From the NCBI GenBank assembly GCA_963281255.1, contig OY725493.1, positions 1,549,550 through 1,613,549 on the forward strand: DNA of 64,000 nt, written 5' to 3'. Positions 1 to 10,466 of this stretch are shown in pieces. The notes beneath the pieces were generated by a model that saw only the letters and a list, made by a program, of their open reading frames with translations, made no database searches and had not been told where the DNA came from. The stretch comes from Aphrocallistes beatrix (taxonomy: Eukaryota; Porifera; Hexactinellida; Sceptrulophora; Aphrocallistidae). The translations under genes and the position numbers were made by a program. Each line of letters starts with the position of its first letter. Position 1 is the first letter of the stretch.

Positions 1-243
1 TACGAGACCACCGACGAAGAGGATTTCCCTTATGATAAGATCTACGCGGCCAAGTGGGACTTCAGAGGCGAAGTGGGAGATGAGCTAACATTCAAGAGAG
101 GAGACCTGATTCTCGTAGCTGACCCCAACGCGTCGAATCCCTGGTGGATAGGAGATCTCCTGCACTCAGACACGCTCTTAGCTAAAGACCAGTCTGGACT
201 GTTCTACAGTGTCTACGTAGAATCTGCCTTTGTTAAGGTATAA
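1..243 (+). CDS. SKAP-like adaptor, C-terminal SH3 domain (5' partial)
   Basis: The reading frame is open from base 1 and stops at 241-243, giving the last 80 residues of a protein that starts outside the window. It is an SH3 domain: an ALYDY-like start (AAKWDFRG), an acidic RT loop followed by DELTFKRGDLI, the paired tryptophans (NPWWIGDL) and the closing GLFYSVYVESAFVKV. An acidic tyrosine-containing linker (YETTDEEDFPYDKIY) precedes it. The order acidic-Tyr linker then terminal SH3 resembles Src-kinase-associated phosphoproteins (SKAP1/2), cytoplasmic adaptors of Src-family signalling that carry a PH domain upstream. The PH part is not in view, so SKAP is an inference; SH3 identity is firm. 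AHI1, which normally has its own SH3, follows 540 bases downstream. Confidence 0.7.
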   Translation, partial: YETTDEEDFPYDKIYAAKWDFRGEVGDELTFKRGDLILVADPNASNPWWIGDLLHSDTLLAKDQSGLFYSVYVESAFVKV

Positions 244-785
244 TCCCTCCCAGCTGTTGCCAGATGTTCATATCTCTACAAATATAATTAATTTTATTCC
301 CGCTTGCATAGAGTAGCTCTGTAAATTGTGTGTAGTATTAGGTCTACGGTGTGTACAGGTGTGTATATCCAATTTATTCTGAAATATATATACACATATG
401 CAAGCTTGGCTGTTATGTGGGCGAATTTTGTCCTGTGTCACACGGTTTCGGAAAATCTCATAATCTCACGACTATCCCTCAAACCTCACAATCTGTCCCA
501 AAATATCACCGTAAATCAAACAAACCTTCCGATTTTAAACTCGTGTATGAGAAGACTATATTTACACGATTGTACCCATGTACTGAATCATGAATATATT
601 GTCTCACGACAGAATCGAGAGATCTAATTAGACAAAATCCAAGGGATTTCATTGTATTTGGTCTCTTATAAATAAAATTACTGATTGTCATATTTAGGAG
701 TAAATTCAAGTCCTTTCCAAAAAGCACACATCGCGGTGGTAGAATAGAACATTGACTTATCTCTGCATCTTATGTTACAGCACTT
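244..785. other. Intergenic, SKAP-like to AHI1
   Basis: AT-rich with no convincing coding content. It ends in a pyrimidine-containing tract and TTACAG at 775-780, a splice-acceptor-like site 5 bases before the AHI1 ATG. Confidence 0.6.
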
Positions 786-3494
786 ATGGCAGTCATTGAG
801 GACTCATCCATCACTCCCATCTCCCCTAAAAGGACTGTACATCCTGACTTGGGAATTTCTATCTCCCCCATCCTTCCTACCTCAGACTTGACACGCCACC
901 TGTCGCCCCCCTCTCCTGATAGACTTCCCCCTAACAAATTAGCCCCCATCTCTCCACGATCTCCTCGGGATAGACTGAAACGAAAAGTCAGTAAGATCCG
1001 TTTCAAGCGTAAATCCAGTCTAGTCACTGAATCCCCTGTCCCCACCCAGGACGCATTCCCCCTCCCAATCGATGAGGACGAGATACCATCCCTTGCCCCC
1101 TCAGTGGAGCGACTTCTCATATCCGATCATCTCCCTGCGCATACACCGGATGCTACTTCTATCGATGACATCAACCAGGGTGACAATCACACCTCAGTTC
1201 CTGTCGCTCCAAATGCCAACTTGGACCTAGCAGAATACGCGGGTAAAGTGCTAGCTATCAAGCTCCTCGGTACTGACCCCTTGAAACCGCACATCCACCT
1301 CTCACACCCTCTGGTCAAGATCTCTCTCTTCAGCGACAAGACATGTCGACACGTAAAGAAGAGTGAGAAAAGTCGCGCAGTGTCTTCTTTCTACGAAACA
1401 GACAATGAGAATGTGGACTACATCCTGCCACAGCTGACTGGCCCTGCGGCTGTTAACACTTGCAACAGATTCACACCTCAGTGGAAGGAAGAGCTCCTCT
1501 TCAATGAGGACCTCTCCTACCTCCTCTCCGACCCATCTCTACTCCTCCTGTTCGAACTGCTGGAGTTCAAGGAGAGCTCTCTTCCTAACCTCACTGCCAA
1601 GAAAGGCTGGAAGCACATCGCCTGGGCCTTCCTCAAGCTCACAGGTGCAAACACCTGTGTCCACCTAGAGAAGAAGCTGAGACTGCAGCTCTACTGCTAC
1701 CTCAGTGGCAGTGGCAGAGAGAGGTGTGAAAACAGAGCCTTCTACTCGTGGTATCACGGATGTCGCAAGAAGTATCCCTCCACCCTCCACCTCATCCCCA
1801 GAGCTATGCGTATGCAGGTGGCACCAGCTGCACTGCGTTCTCAGGCGCCAAATCAGCCAGAGATAGCAGCTATCAGATCCATCACCTCTCAGCATTCCGA
1901 TCAAACAATTCCGTCGCTAGGAAAGCAGCACACTCGCTGGAACAGACTGAGTGGACAGAAGTGTGAAGTGCCGGACAGTGCCCTCCTCTTGTGCCCCCTC
2001 CCCCGAATGGGGGGGTCTGTTGTCAAGTTCTCGGTTGACGGTACCCTCCTGGCGGTTGCGCTAGTGCAGGGGGAGGAGGCGCAGATAGCTGTGTACTCAG
2101 TCCCCGACTGTGAGGAAGTGGCAAGGTTCAAAGGTCACCATGGCCTCATCTACGATTTGTCCTGGTCTTCTACCTGTCCGCTCCTCGCCTCTGCCTCTCA
2201 GGACAGCACAACTCGTGTCTGGTCTCTCTCCCACTCCTCCCACTCCCCCCACTCCTGCTACAAGCTCCTCCCACACCCCTCCTACGTCTACTGCGTCTGC
2301 TTCCACCCCTCCTCTCAGACCATCCTCTTCACGGCCGGCTATGACCGCGAGATCAGGGTGTGGGGGATTGGGGCCCTGGGGGTCAACTCCTCCCAGATCC
2401 TGAGGGAATTCCGCTCGCATGAGGGGTACATCAATTGTCTCACATTGGACTCTTCTGGCGCGCGGATGTTCTCAGGAGACAGCGAGGGCTGTGTCTGTGT
2501 GTGGCAGGTGGCGCTGAGTGGCGCTAGCTCCGAAGGGGAGTTGGAGAGGTGGCGGGAGCTGGACAGGATGGAGCTGAGAGAGATCAAGGGGGGCGTGATA
2601 AAGAGTCTGAGTGTCAGTGGGCGGAGGCTGCTAGTGCACACGTGTGACGGCGCTGTGAGACTAGTGGACATGAGGAAGCAGGCCGTCCTCAAGCGCTACC
2701 CTCCCCCCTCCCCTCACTCAGCTACCCACACCCTCTCCCGCTCCAGTCTCACTCCCTGCCACTCGCACGTGTATCTGGGAGCTGGCAGTGAGCTGTGTGT
2801 GTGGGAGGTAGAGTCCGCTACCAGGATTCCATTCTCTCTCGAGCAGCTGTCCCTCCCGCTAGCAGATGTGACTTGTGTGGACTACCACCCATATGATCAC
2901 ATACTGGCCCTGTGTACCTACGGACAGACAGGGTCCCTCCTCGTCTCCAGGTACACACCCCCTCTCACGCCCTCACAGACACACCTCGCAGAGATGACGT
3001 CACTAGCCACAGAGAGACCTGTCTCCACGACCTCCCTGGCCGACACAGCGATGCTGTCCCTCAGAGAGAGGGTGAGACAGCGACTGCACTCCTCCCCTGA
3101 GTCAGAGAAGGAGGGAGACAGAGGGTCGCTCAACTCAACTTGGGACTCTCTCGGTTCTCTCACCATCCCTCCTCCTGGCCGGGGATTGGCCAGTCCTCTG
3201 ATGATGGAGTACAACGCGATAGCCGAAGAGGAGCTGGGGGAGACGGTGAGAACTGAAGTGACTGAGTCGTACGAGTCTCAGAGCAAGTCTCTCCTCTCTG
3301 AACTGACACTGGGAATGCTGGACACCCCAGCGAGAGCTCACACCTCCACCCCCTTCTACTCCGCTTCTGAGGTGGAGGAGGGGGGAACTACCGAGGTGAG
3401 GGGCCGGCGGTCTGCGGCCAGGAGGAGAAGAACTCTGAGTAAACAGAATTCTGTGAATTCACCCCTGCACTCGCACTCTGTCGCTAATGATTGA
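786..3494 (+). CDS. AHI1: Jouberin / AHI1-like WD40 protein, SH3-less
   Basis: Single-exon gene of 902 residues. In animals AHI1 is a ciliary transition-zone/basal-body scaffold needed for ciliary membrane trafficking. Residues about 1-120 are Pro/Ser-rich and low complexity. Residues about 148-320 form the conserved C2-like AHI1 region (YAGKVLAIKLLG, WKEELLFNED, GWKHIAWAFLKL). WD40 repeats run from about 405 to 725, with clear repeat ends such as DSTTRVWSL and DREIRVWGI. The tail after 730 is Ser/Glu-rich with a basic RRSAARRRR patch and no SH3 domain. Vertebrate AHI1 has a C-terminal SH3 after the WD40 repeats; here the frame stops at 3492-3494 without it. The start follows an acceptor-like TTACAG by 5 bases. 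AHI1 is clearly the best match because of the joint C2-like plus WD40 architecture. Confidence 0.85.
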   Translation: MAVIEDSSITPISPKRTVHPDLGISISPILPTSDLTRHLSPPSPDRLPPNKLAPISPRSPRDRLKRKVSKIRFKRKSSLVTESPVPTQDAFPLPIDEDEIPSLAPSVERLLISDHLPAHTPDATSIDDINQGDNHTSVPVAPNANLDLAEYAGKVLAIKLLGTDPLKPHIHLSHPLVKISLFSDKTCRHVKKSEKSRAVSSFYETDNENVDYILPQLTGPAAVNTCNRFTPQWKEELLFNEDLSYLLSDPSLLLLFELLEFKESSLPNLTAKKGWKHIAWAFLKLTGANTCVHLEKKLRLQLYCYLSGSGRERCENRAFYSWYHGCRKKYPSTLHLIPRAMRMQVAPAALRSQAPNQPEIAAIRSITSQHSDQTIPSLGKQHTRWNRLSGQKCEVPDSALLLCPLPRMGGSVVKFSVDGTLLAVALVQGEEAQIAVYSVPDCEEVARFKGHHGLIYDLSWSSTCPLLASASQDSTTRVWSLSHSSHSPHSCYKLLPHPSYVYCVCFHPSSQTILFTAGYDREIRVWGIGALGVNSSQILREFRSHEGYINCLTLDSSGARMFSGDSEGCVCVWQVALSGASSEGELERWRELDRMELREIKGGVIKSLSVSGRRLLVHTCDGAVRLVDMRKQAVLKRYPPPSPHSATHTLSRSSLTPCHSHVYLGAGSELCVWEVESATRIPFSLEQLSLPLADVTCVDYHPYDHILALCTYGQTGSLLVSRYTPPLTPSQTHLAEMTSLATERPVSTTSLADTAMLSLRERVRQRLHSSPESEKEGDRGSLNSTWDSLGSLTIPPPGRGLASPLMMEYNAIAEEELGETVRTEVTESYESQSKSLLSELTLGMLDTPARAHTSTPFYSASEVEEGGTTEVRGRRSAARRRRTLSKQNSVNSPLHSHSVAND

Positions 3495-3601
3495 TATATC
3501 ACCTGCAAACCTGTCACTTACTAACTCAATTTATATGTCTTGCATTTGTTTTTGAGGTTGACTAAAATATCCTGTTTTTTATCAAAAGTATATTCTCTCC
3601 A

Positions 3602-3607
3602 AATAAA
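3602..3607 (+). promoter_or_regulatory. Polyadenylation signal of AHI1
   Basis: A canonical AATAAA lies 108 bases after the AHI1 stop codon and before the next gene on the same strand. Confidence 0.55.
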
Positions 3608-3732
3608 ACTTTGGCTTTTGATTATAATTTCGCCATTGAGTAAATTCGCAGTAACGACTACTACCTTGCGTAGCTAACTAGCAAAAAGCTTCAACTCCTG
3701 CTACGTAGTTCTCAGGAATCCCACAGTAGAGA

Positions 3733-5212
3733 ATGGAACACATCCAGCCGCGCATTATCTACCGCGACTTCACTGAGCGATTCAAGCAGTGGCGTAGCAT
3801 GTACCATGCCACTTCACAGTCAGACGACAGACATGACGACACAATAGCTCTGGTTATAGGTGGCCAGGGATCGAGAGGGCTGGGACCTGACTCTCCTCCT
3901 ACCAGTTCCCCCCCTGGGTGGTCAGGTGCTCGGAAGCAGGTGCAGTACAACCTGCAGCGAATCCGAGATAAGATCGAGCACCTCAAAGTCCTCCATGACA
4001 AACACCTGCGACAGCCCACGATCACATTTGAGCTGGGGACACCCGAGCAAGAACAGGAGATAGAGATTATCACCGCAGAAATAACAAAGTTGTTCCATCA
4101 GAGTTACAAGAGTCTGCAGGTGATCACGAGCTGTACCAAGCAGTCAGGGCAATCCCAGCAAGAGGCCAGGCTCGCGAAGAATGTGATGCATGCGGTGGCA
4201 TCTGAGATGCAGGAGCTGAGTTCCGATTTCAAGATTAGTCAGTCCGCTTACCTCATGCGGAGGAAGAGGAGGGAGGAGCAGGCGGGACAGCTTCTAGATT
4301 CCAATTACTCCAGAGGTAGACCTTATCTCAATAGCATTACTGAACCAGGGATATTGGGCGTAGTACTTGAGTGAGGTGCATGCATTAGTGCGAATTTGGA
4401 GAGTTGGCATTAGTTCTACTCGAACCATGATGTTCATAATGAATATGATTTACTTCATATTAAGCCAACTAATCGTGAATGTCAGGCCAATTTAAATCCA
4501 CGTTCAAAATAATCGAATTTGATTGGTCAGCACAATTTGTCACCTATCTCGCGAGGTGTGAAGATTTCGCTTAGATCTTCAAACTCCCTTGTAGACCCAT
4601 TATTGATTACCTGTGTGCCAAATTTCACATTTTTAGCACCTCCCAGTTCCTCAATCAAGACTAGCTTGCAACGGTTAACACGAACGGTGCTGCGTTATTA
4701 TTGAATAGTTATCTAATTTTCGGTTAGATATGTATGTGTGTTTTCTACTCATACTTGCTTATACGTTTGTATGTATAATGTTCTAACTAGGAGGAGCAAC
4801 CTTCACAGATGATCTCCAGCTGTCCACAGAACCAGAGGTCCAAGATGACATCTACGTGGTGGACAAAGGTTTCACTGGGAAGCAGCTGATGCTGGTTCAG
4901 AAGGACACGGTAGAGCTACAGGAGAGAGACAAAGAGATCCAGGTTATCGTGACGTCACTGGAAGAGATCAGTGAGATGTTTAAGGACATGAGCGCCATGG
5001 TGCTAGACCAAGGTACGATACTGGACCGGATTGACTACAACATCGAGTCCACTTCGATGAAGGTGACAGAGGCGAGGGTGCAGCTCGTTAAGGCCGAGAA
5101 GATTCAGAAACGCTCTCGCTACCTGTACGTTATCATTGTGTTGACATGCGTGTTCGCTCTCATCGTGGTGATATTCATTGTGCTCAAGGTGTTAAATGTC
5201 GGTGTGTTTTAG
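3733..5212 (+). CDS. STX16: Syntaxin-16, trans-Golgi/endosome t-SNARE
   Basis: Two exons, 3733-4315 and 4791-5212, joined in phase 1 across AG|GTAGAC and CTAACTAG|GAGG; the joined protein has 334 residues, close to human STX16. Syntaxin-16 is the Qa-SNARE for retrograde endosome-to-TGN traffic, pairing with VTI1A, STX6 and VAMP4 and regulated by VPS45. Visible parts: an N-terminal Habc helical region (exon 1), a basic MRRKRREEQ stretch just before the junction, a SNARE motif at about 217-285 with the zero-layer Gln near residue 268 (LDQGTILDRIDYN), and a C-terminal hydrophobic anchor from about 300 (LYVIIVLTCVFALIVVIFIVL). The start ATG is 6 bases after a CCACAG acceptor-like site. The SNARE sequence makes this identification strong; the exon junction is predicted from sequence only. 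Confidence 0.9.
4370..4430 (+). repeat. Fragment of the TTAGTTCGAA fold-back repeat in the STX16 intron
   Basis: The sequence GTGCATGCATTAGTGCGAA followed by GGCATTAGTTCTACTCGAA resembles the left end of the fold-back element at 11.7 kb (GCGCATGCATTAGTTCGAA). It lies inside the 475-bp STX16 intron and is probably a decayed copy of the same repeat family. Confidence 0.45.
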
Positions 5213-5662
5213 TAAATTGTATTCAGAATGTCTCTTTGTCTCAAAGTTTATCATCCTGATTTGGTATATTATAATTTGAATGTCAATATTTTCTAAATTA
5301 TCAGAAGCAAATACACCTAAATTCAGTTTAAAATGTTCAAATATTTCTAGCGAGGTTTTATAAAATGCATAGAAATGGCTTTACTAAATTATGTCATACA
5401 AGTACAGCAGGACGATTCCTACAATTTTACATCCGAATTGCTTTTATATTAATGCATGTTAAACTTTATTTTACGATTACTTTGAAATATTTTAAACTAC
5501 TAATGCAATCTGTGACCTGCGCCACTTTTCATATGTTGTGGGTGGGTAACCCAAATTCATAATTTTTCTCTGATTCGGGAAATTATTTCCACTATTTGTT
5601 CCTACGATACGAAGTAGACTCCCTTTTCTGTCATAGTCTCCATACCGGATCCTTTTGGTAAG
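5213..5662. other. Intergenic, STX16 to desaturase
   Basis: AT-rich, no gene seen. A strong acceptor-like tract (CCCTTTTCTGTCATAG) ends at 5636, 26 bases before the desaturase ATG. Confidence 0.55.
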
Positions 5663-7039
5663 ATGATGCCAGAGGAGCGCAATGGCGGTTCCACAATAGC
5701 CAAGCGATTGGACAAGAACGGTCCCTCCCCATCTAACGGAGACGTAGACCGGAAGTGGCCAGTGTACCGGATGTCTGAGGTATCGGAGCACAGCTGGAAG
5801 CATAAGGAGAAGTGGGTGGTCATCCGGCGAGGAGTGTATGACGTCACCAACTGGCTCTACAAGCATCCTGGTGGTCCTTGGGTCCTGAAGAATTATGCGG
5901 GCCAAGACGGGACAACGGCATTCCTTACATTCCATAAGGACCTTTCTGTTGTTGAGAAGTACATGAAGATCTACCAGATAGGCGTGCTGGATGAGGAGGA
6001 CAGGAGAGCGTTGCAGGAGACAGAGATAGCTCACGATTTCGCAGACCTCACTCAGCAAGCGAGAGACTTAGGTCTGTTTCGTACCAACTTCCTTTTCTAC
6101 ATCCTGGCCTTCCTTCACATCGTGGCGCTAGAGGTGATAGGCTTCTGGATCCTGTCACAGGTCGGGTATCGCAGCTGGCTGGGCTACCTCCTAGCTGCGC
6201 TTGTCCTCACCTCCTCCCAGGCGCAGGCGGGATGGCTGCAGCACGACTTCGGACACCTGTCAGTGATGAAGAACAGCTCCAGCAACCACGCCATTCACAA
6301 ACTGGTGATCGGGTTCATGAAGGGGGCAGCCGCTTCCTGGTGGAACTGGAGACATTTCAGGCATCACTCGAAGCCTAACGTCGTTGTAAAGGATCCAGAT
6401 ATCACATTCCCAGAACTGTTCATATTCGGGAAAAAGTTCCCTGTCGCCTGGGCACAGAAGGTCAAACACCCGGGCATGTACCATTGGCAGCACCTCTACT
6501 TCTTCTTCCTCGGACCCCCCATGCTGCTGCCTGTCTACTTCCACTACGAGATCACGCATCACGTGATCAAGTACCGTCAGTGGCTAGACCTCTTCCTCAT
6601 TTTCCTGTTCTTGGTCAGATTTATCGGTATCGCCTCGTACTCCCTTGGATTCTGGGGAGGAGTGGGGCTCTACATGTTTGTGAGGTTCCTGGAGAGTCAT
6701 TGGTTCACCTGGGCCACTCAGATGTCCCACATTCCAATGCACGTGTCCTACGACGAGAAACAGGACTGGCCCTCGCTACAGACGCGAGCTTCTACGAATG
6801 TGTCTCCCACACCCTTCACCAGCTGGTGGAGTGGACACCTCAACTACCAGATCGAGCACCACCTGTTCCCCACCATGCCCAGACACAACTTCCACCGAGT
6901 AATGCCACTTGTCAAAGTTTTCTGTGAGAAGCATGGCCTTCCGTACACTTGCAAGAGCACGTACCGAGCTTTTGCAGATATCGTGTCCAGCATGCGCGAG
7001 TCCGGCGAGCTCTGGTACAACACTTACTATGACCTGTGA
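5663..7039 (+). CDS. Cytochrome b5-fused front-end fatty acid desaturase (FADS1/2-like)
   Basis: Single exon, 458 residues. It inserts a delta-5 or delta-6 type double bond into polyunsaturated acyl chains in the ER membrane, using electrons passed by its own cytochrome b5 domain. Residues about 32-110 are cytochrome b5 with heme ligands in HPGG (68-71) and His91. The desaturase core has three histidine boxes: HDFGH (194-198), HFRHH (231-235) and QIEHH (396-400). A glutamine replacing the first His of box 3 is the hallmark of front-end desaturases. Several hydrophobic segments (about 143-185 and 274-340) fit the usual membrane topology. Length is like FADS2 (444). Regiospecificity cannot be read from sequence. 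The second of two adjacent ATG codons (5666) is an equally possible start. Confidence 0.93.
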   Translation: MMPEERNGGSTIAKRLDKNGPSPSNGDVDRKWPVYRMSEVSEHSWKHKEKWVVIRRGVYDVTNWLYKHPGGPWVLKNYAGQDGTTAFLTFHKDLSVVEKYMKIYQIGVLDEEDRRALQETEIAHDFADLTQQARDLGLFRTNFLFYILAFLHIVALEVIGFWILSQVGYRSWLGYLLAALVLTSSQAQAGWLQHDFGHLSVMKNSSSNHAIHKLVIGFMKGAAASWWNWRHFRHHSKPNVVVKDPDITFPELFIFGKKFPVAWAQKVKHPGMYHWQHLYFFFLGPPMLLPVYFHYEITHHVIKYRQWLDLFLIFLFLVRFIGIASYSLGFWGGVGLYMFVRFLESHWFTWATQMSHIPMHVSYDEKQDWPSLQTRASTNVSPTPFTSWWSGHLNYQIEHHLFPTMPRHNFHRVMPLVKVFCEKHGLPYTCKSTYRAFADIVSSMRESGELWYNTYYDL

Positions 7040-7332
7040 CCTCACTTAGCTTATTGCCGCCTTTAGAGTGGTAACTTACTTTTTATCGTTTTTAGACTTA
7101 TTTTCCTTCCCTTTACTATGTTTTAGTAGGTTAGATTTATAAGAAACTTTTTATTCTTATCGAATTATTTTTGTATTTCTTATGTTAAATCACTTCCCAA
7201 TTGTATTGGCAATTTATTCGTCATACATGTATTCCATTTGGGATTCTCTTGGCCAGTTAATCCTTGCAATAATATTTGTACTGTTAACTGCTAATAGTCA
7301 AATCAAGTCGAATTCCCGGTTATGGTACTTAG

Positions 7333-8268
7333 ATGACGAGTTGCGACATAACTGTGGTTGGATCATGTAACACAGATCTCATCAGCTACGTCCCGAGGAT
7401 GCCTTCTCCGGGCGAGACGATAGTGGGAGACAAGTTCGAAGTAGGATTCGGGGGGAAGGGAGCTAACCAGTGCGTGATGGCGTCCAAGCTAGGAGCTAAG
7501 GTGGGTATGGTAGCGAAGCTTGGGAAAGATTTGTTCGGAGACCAAACGATTGTCAATTTTAAATCGCATCAAGTTACCACTGAGTTCGTATTCGTTGCTG
7601 AAGGCGTCTCCTCCGGTGTGGCCCCGATCACAGTGACACACAAGGGCGAGAATGCGATAGTGATCGTCCCTGGGGCGAATGAGCTCCTGACAGTCGGAGA
7701 GGTAGATCAGGCGGCAGAGATTATTAAGAAGTCTAGACTGATGGTGTGCCAGTTGGAAATACCCCCGATGGTGACACTGCATGCGCTTAAGGTCGCGAGG
7801 AAGCACAATCTGATCACAGTCCTGAACACAGCGCCTGCTGCTCCAATCTCCGACGAGTTCTACCCACTCGCTGACTACCTCTGCATGAATGAGTCAGAGT
7901 GTCAGGCGCTAGCGGGCATATCCCCGGATACCCCGGAGAGGTGTCAGCAGGCTATTGGTCACTTTTTACAGCTGGGAACAGGCTGTGTCATCCTCACACT
8001 GGGAGGCGAGGGGGTCGTGTATGCGTGTAGGCAGGATCCAACGCACATCGTTAGAGTGCCCGCACTGAGCGTGGAGGTTGTGGACACGACTGGAGCTGGA
8101 GACGCGTTTGTAGGAGCGTTATCCTTCTATCTAGCTTGTAAGGAGGAGCTTCCTCTTGAAGAGAAGGTCAGTCGGGCAGCTCACATAGCCTCGCTCTCTG
8201 TCACTAGACACGGGACTCAGAAGAGCTATCTCGACAAGCAAGAGCTTGACTCTGCACTCTTCACTTAG
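7333..8268 (+). CDS. RBKS: Ribokinase (PfkB family)
   Basis: Single exon, 311 residues, about the length of human ribokinase. It phosphorylates D-ribose at O5 with ATP, feeding ribose into the pentose phosphate pathway and nucleotide synthesis. The N-terminal sugar-binding motif is visible (GSCNTDLISYVPRMPSPGE, 10-28), then GGKGANQ (40-46, PfkB signature 1), the NTAPA strand (165-169), NESE (186-189) and signature 2 DTTGAGDAF (251-259) with the catalytic base Asp257 and anion hole GAGD. All are intact. The ATG directly abuts a TACTTAG acceptor-like site, which supports this start over any upstream one. It lies 294 bases after the desaturase on the same strand. Confidence 0.95.
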   Translation: MTSCDITVVGSCNTDLISYVPRMPSPGETIVGDKFEVGFGGKGANQCVMASKLGAKVGMVAKLGKDLFGDQTIVNFKSHQVTTEFVFVAEGVSSGVAPITVTHKGENAIVIVPGANELLTVGEVDQAAEIIKKSRLMVCQLEIPPMVTLHALKVARKHNLITVLNTAPAAPISDEFYPLADYLCMNESECQALAGISPDTPERCQQAIGHFLQLGTGCVILTLGGEGVVYACRQDPTHIVRVPALSVEVVDTTGAGDAFVGALSFYLACKEELPLEEKVSRAAHIASLSVTRHGTQKSYLDKQELDSALFT

Positions 8269-8473
8269 TCTTGTTTGGTATCAATCTATTTTGTTACGAT
8301 TTTCAATATTATACGATATTTTTATGTTAGGGATGTGTGGTACTTGGTATATATGATGTTCTCAGAGGCATATTCCTATAGTATGTAAATCTCACTATTT
8401 TCATTGAGGATTATATCGTATTTTAGTAAGAATTATATCTTTTCAACAACTCACTCCGTTAGTTTCTGCAGAG

Positions 8474-9741
8474 ATGCACTTGCACTGTCTTATAGCCGTC
8501 TTCATTTGCACACTCAGTCACCTGAATGCAGTCCACGTGACTAATTCTATCTACTCGAATCTGCCAAGAAGCGACCCTGTGACTAAACTAGATTCACTGG
8601 AAATACTCAAGTACTGGAATTACCCGGGAGAAGCTCACAATGTAATAACACGCGATGGCTACAACCTTACCCTCCATCGAATTCCTCACGGCAAGAGCGT
8701 TACGGCTACCAAGGGAGTCGTGTTCCTACAGCATGGCCTCCTGTGTTCCAGTGCTGACTTCTTACTCAACCTGCCGACAGAATCACTCGGATTTATGTTA
8801 GCAGACAGTGGATACGATGTGTGGATGGGTGAGAAATAGAAATAGAGAGTAATTCAATATATTGTAACCAGTATTAGATATTGCACACCTTTCTAGGTAA
8901 CGTTCGAGGCAATTTCTACTCAAGGTCGCATGTGACTCTGAAGCCGTCTGATGCAAAGTTCTGGGAGTTCTCCTGGGATGAACACAGCCTCATAGACCTC
9001 CCTGCCATGGTCGAGTACGTTCTCAACTTCACAGGGGAGACTCAGCTCAAGTATATAGGCCACTCTCAGGGGACACTCATGGGTTTCGTCGGGTTCTCCT
9101 CTCTTCCGGCTCTAGCCTCCAAAATCAAAGTATTCGCCGCTATGGCTCCTGTCCTCTACGTCGGACATGCGAAAGGATTAGTCCGGTTCCTAGCAGATAA
9201 CTACTTTGATCTGGATTTGATATTGAGACTTTTCGGTATTAATGAATTTCTACCAAGTGGAAAAATTACTCATGCCACTGCTTTGATATTTTGTTCAAAA
9301 GAAGAGGCATTAATCTGTGAAGATGTAATGTTCGCGATATGTGGACCAGACCGGAGCGGCTTCAACAAGTCTCGCCTCTCGGTTTACATCTCCCACACCC
9401 CGGCCGGGACCTCGCTACAGAACATGCTCCATTGGGCACAGGGCGCACTTAGAGATGACCTGTCATATTTCGACTACGGCAAGAAGAAGAACCTAGAGAT
9501 CTACCATCAAGCGAGCCCACCTGCACACACCCCCCCGTTCAACCTCCAACTACCCATCGCTCTATACCATGGAGGGAATGACTGGCTGGTACAGCCAGAT
9601 GACTATGAACGACTCCTAAAGATACCCAAATTGGTACGTCATAAAAAAATTGACACATTTGAGCACCTTGACTTCCTATGGGGTCTCCAGGCAGCCAAAG
9701 AGGTATATTCAGATATTATCCAGCTGTTTGACAAGTATTAG
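8474..9741 (+). CDS. Acid lipase (lysosomal/gastric lipase family)
   Basis: Two exons, 8474-8828 and 8897-9741, with a 68-base intron (GTGAGA..TTTCTAG, phase 1). The joined protein has 399 residues, the same as human LIPA. It hydrolyses cholesteryl esters or triacylglycerols in lysosomes or the gut. An N-terminal signal peptide is visible (MHLHCLIAVFICTLSHLNAV). The oxyanion-hole HGLLCSS lies in exon 1. The junction rebuilds the family's GN-RGN motif. The nucleophile elbow is GHSQG with Ser175; the other triad residues are Asp347 (GGNDWLV) and His375 (FEHLDFLWG). The sequence cannot tell a lysosomal from a secreted digestive enzyme. The start ATG is 2 bases after TTTCTGCAG. Confidence 0.92.
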
Positions 9742-9850
9742 TTGTTCGAAGATAATCTTTACTAAGATACATTTTTTTAAAATTGTAAATCTATTCTCTC
9801 GAGTTGTATAATTTATGTGAAACTTCGTTTTGATAATATTTTTATACTTA

Positions 9851-10417
9851 AGGCGGTCAGAAAGTTCTAATCAGTGTTATCATACACTCTTATTGTACCT
9901 TATTAGATTGATATTGAAGCTTGAATTTACTTCTTAACACATTCACAAGTGATACCAATTTACAAAATCAAAATCTAGAGAAAACTCTTTGTATACCACT
10001 TCCTATATATTGTGTCGCTTGAGCCACCGTGTAAAATTATGGCCACAAACCACCCGACCTTCCCTCAAGAGTAACGACATTACAAGGGCATTACTAAGCG
10101 ATACGAATGCTCAAATACAAATCAATCTTAGGAAGTTGATGGGAATGATACTCTCTCAGATTCAAATATCTGATAATGGAGCCTACTTTTTAGGGAAGGA
10201 CGAGTGGTGAACGGGTGATTTGTGGCCATAATTTTACACGGTGGCTCAAGCGACACAATATATAGGACGTGGTATACAAAGAGTTTTCTCTAGATTTTGA
10301 TTCTGTAAATTGGTATCACTTGTGAATGTGTTAAGAAGTAAATTCAAGCTTCAATATCAATCTAATAAGGTACAATAAGAGTATATGATAGCACTGATTA
10401 GAACTTTCTGACCGCCC
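9851..10417. mobile_element. 567-bp fold-back element (MITE) with 206-bp terminal inverted repeats
   Basis: Left arm 9851-10056 and right arm 10212-10417 are near-perfect reverse complements, ending in GGCGGTCAGAAAG / CTTTCTGACCGCC. TA lies directly outside each end (9849-9850 and 10418-10419), as expected for a Tc1/mariner-type target-site duplication. The 155-bp centre has no transposase. The element sits between the lipase and the oxygenase; its right end is only about 37 bases before the oxygenase acceptor site, so it may contribute to that gene's upstream region. Confidence 0.85.
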
Positions 10418-10466
10418 TAAGTACATGTGTTGATTACTATAATTTATAATGCAGCTTGGCATATCA

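Noticed and set aside
5492..6058. 188-codon minus-strand frame
   Set aside because: It is antisense to the desaturase gene, has no domain of its own and follows from the coding strand's codon pattern.
6484..6927. 147-codon plus-strand frame
   Set aside because: Shifted-frame shadow of the desaturase, whose histidine boxes lie in the other frame.
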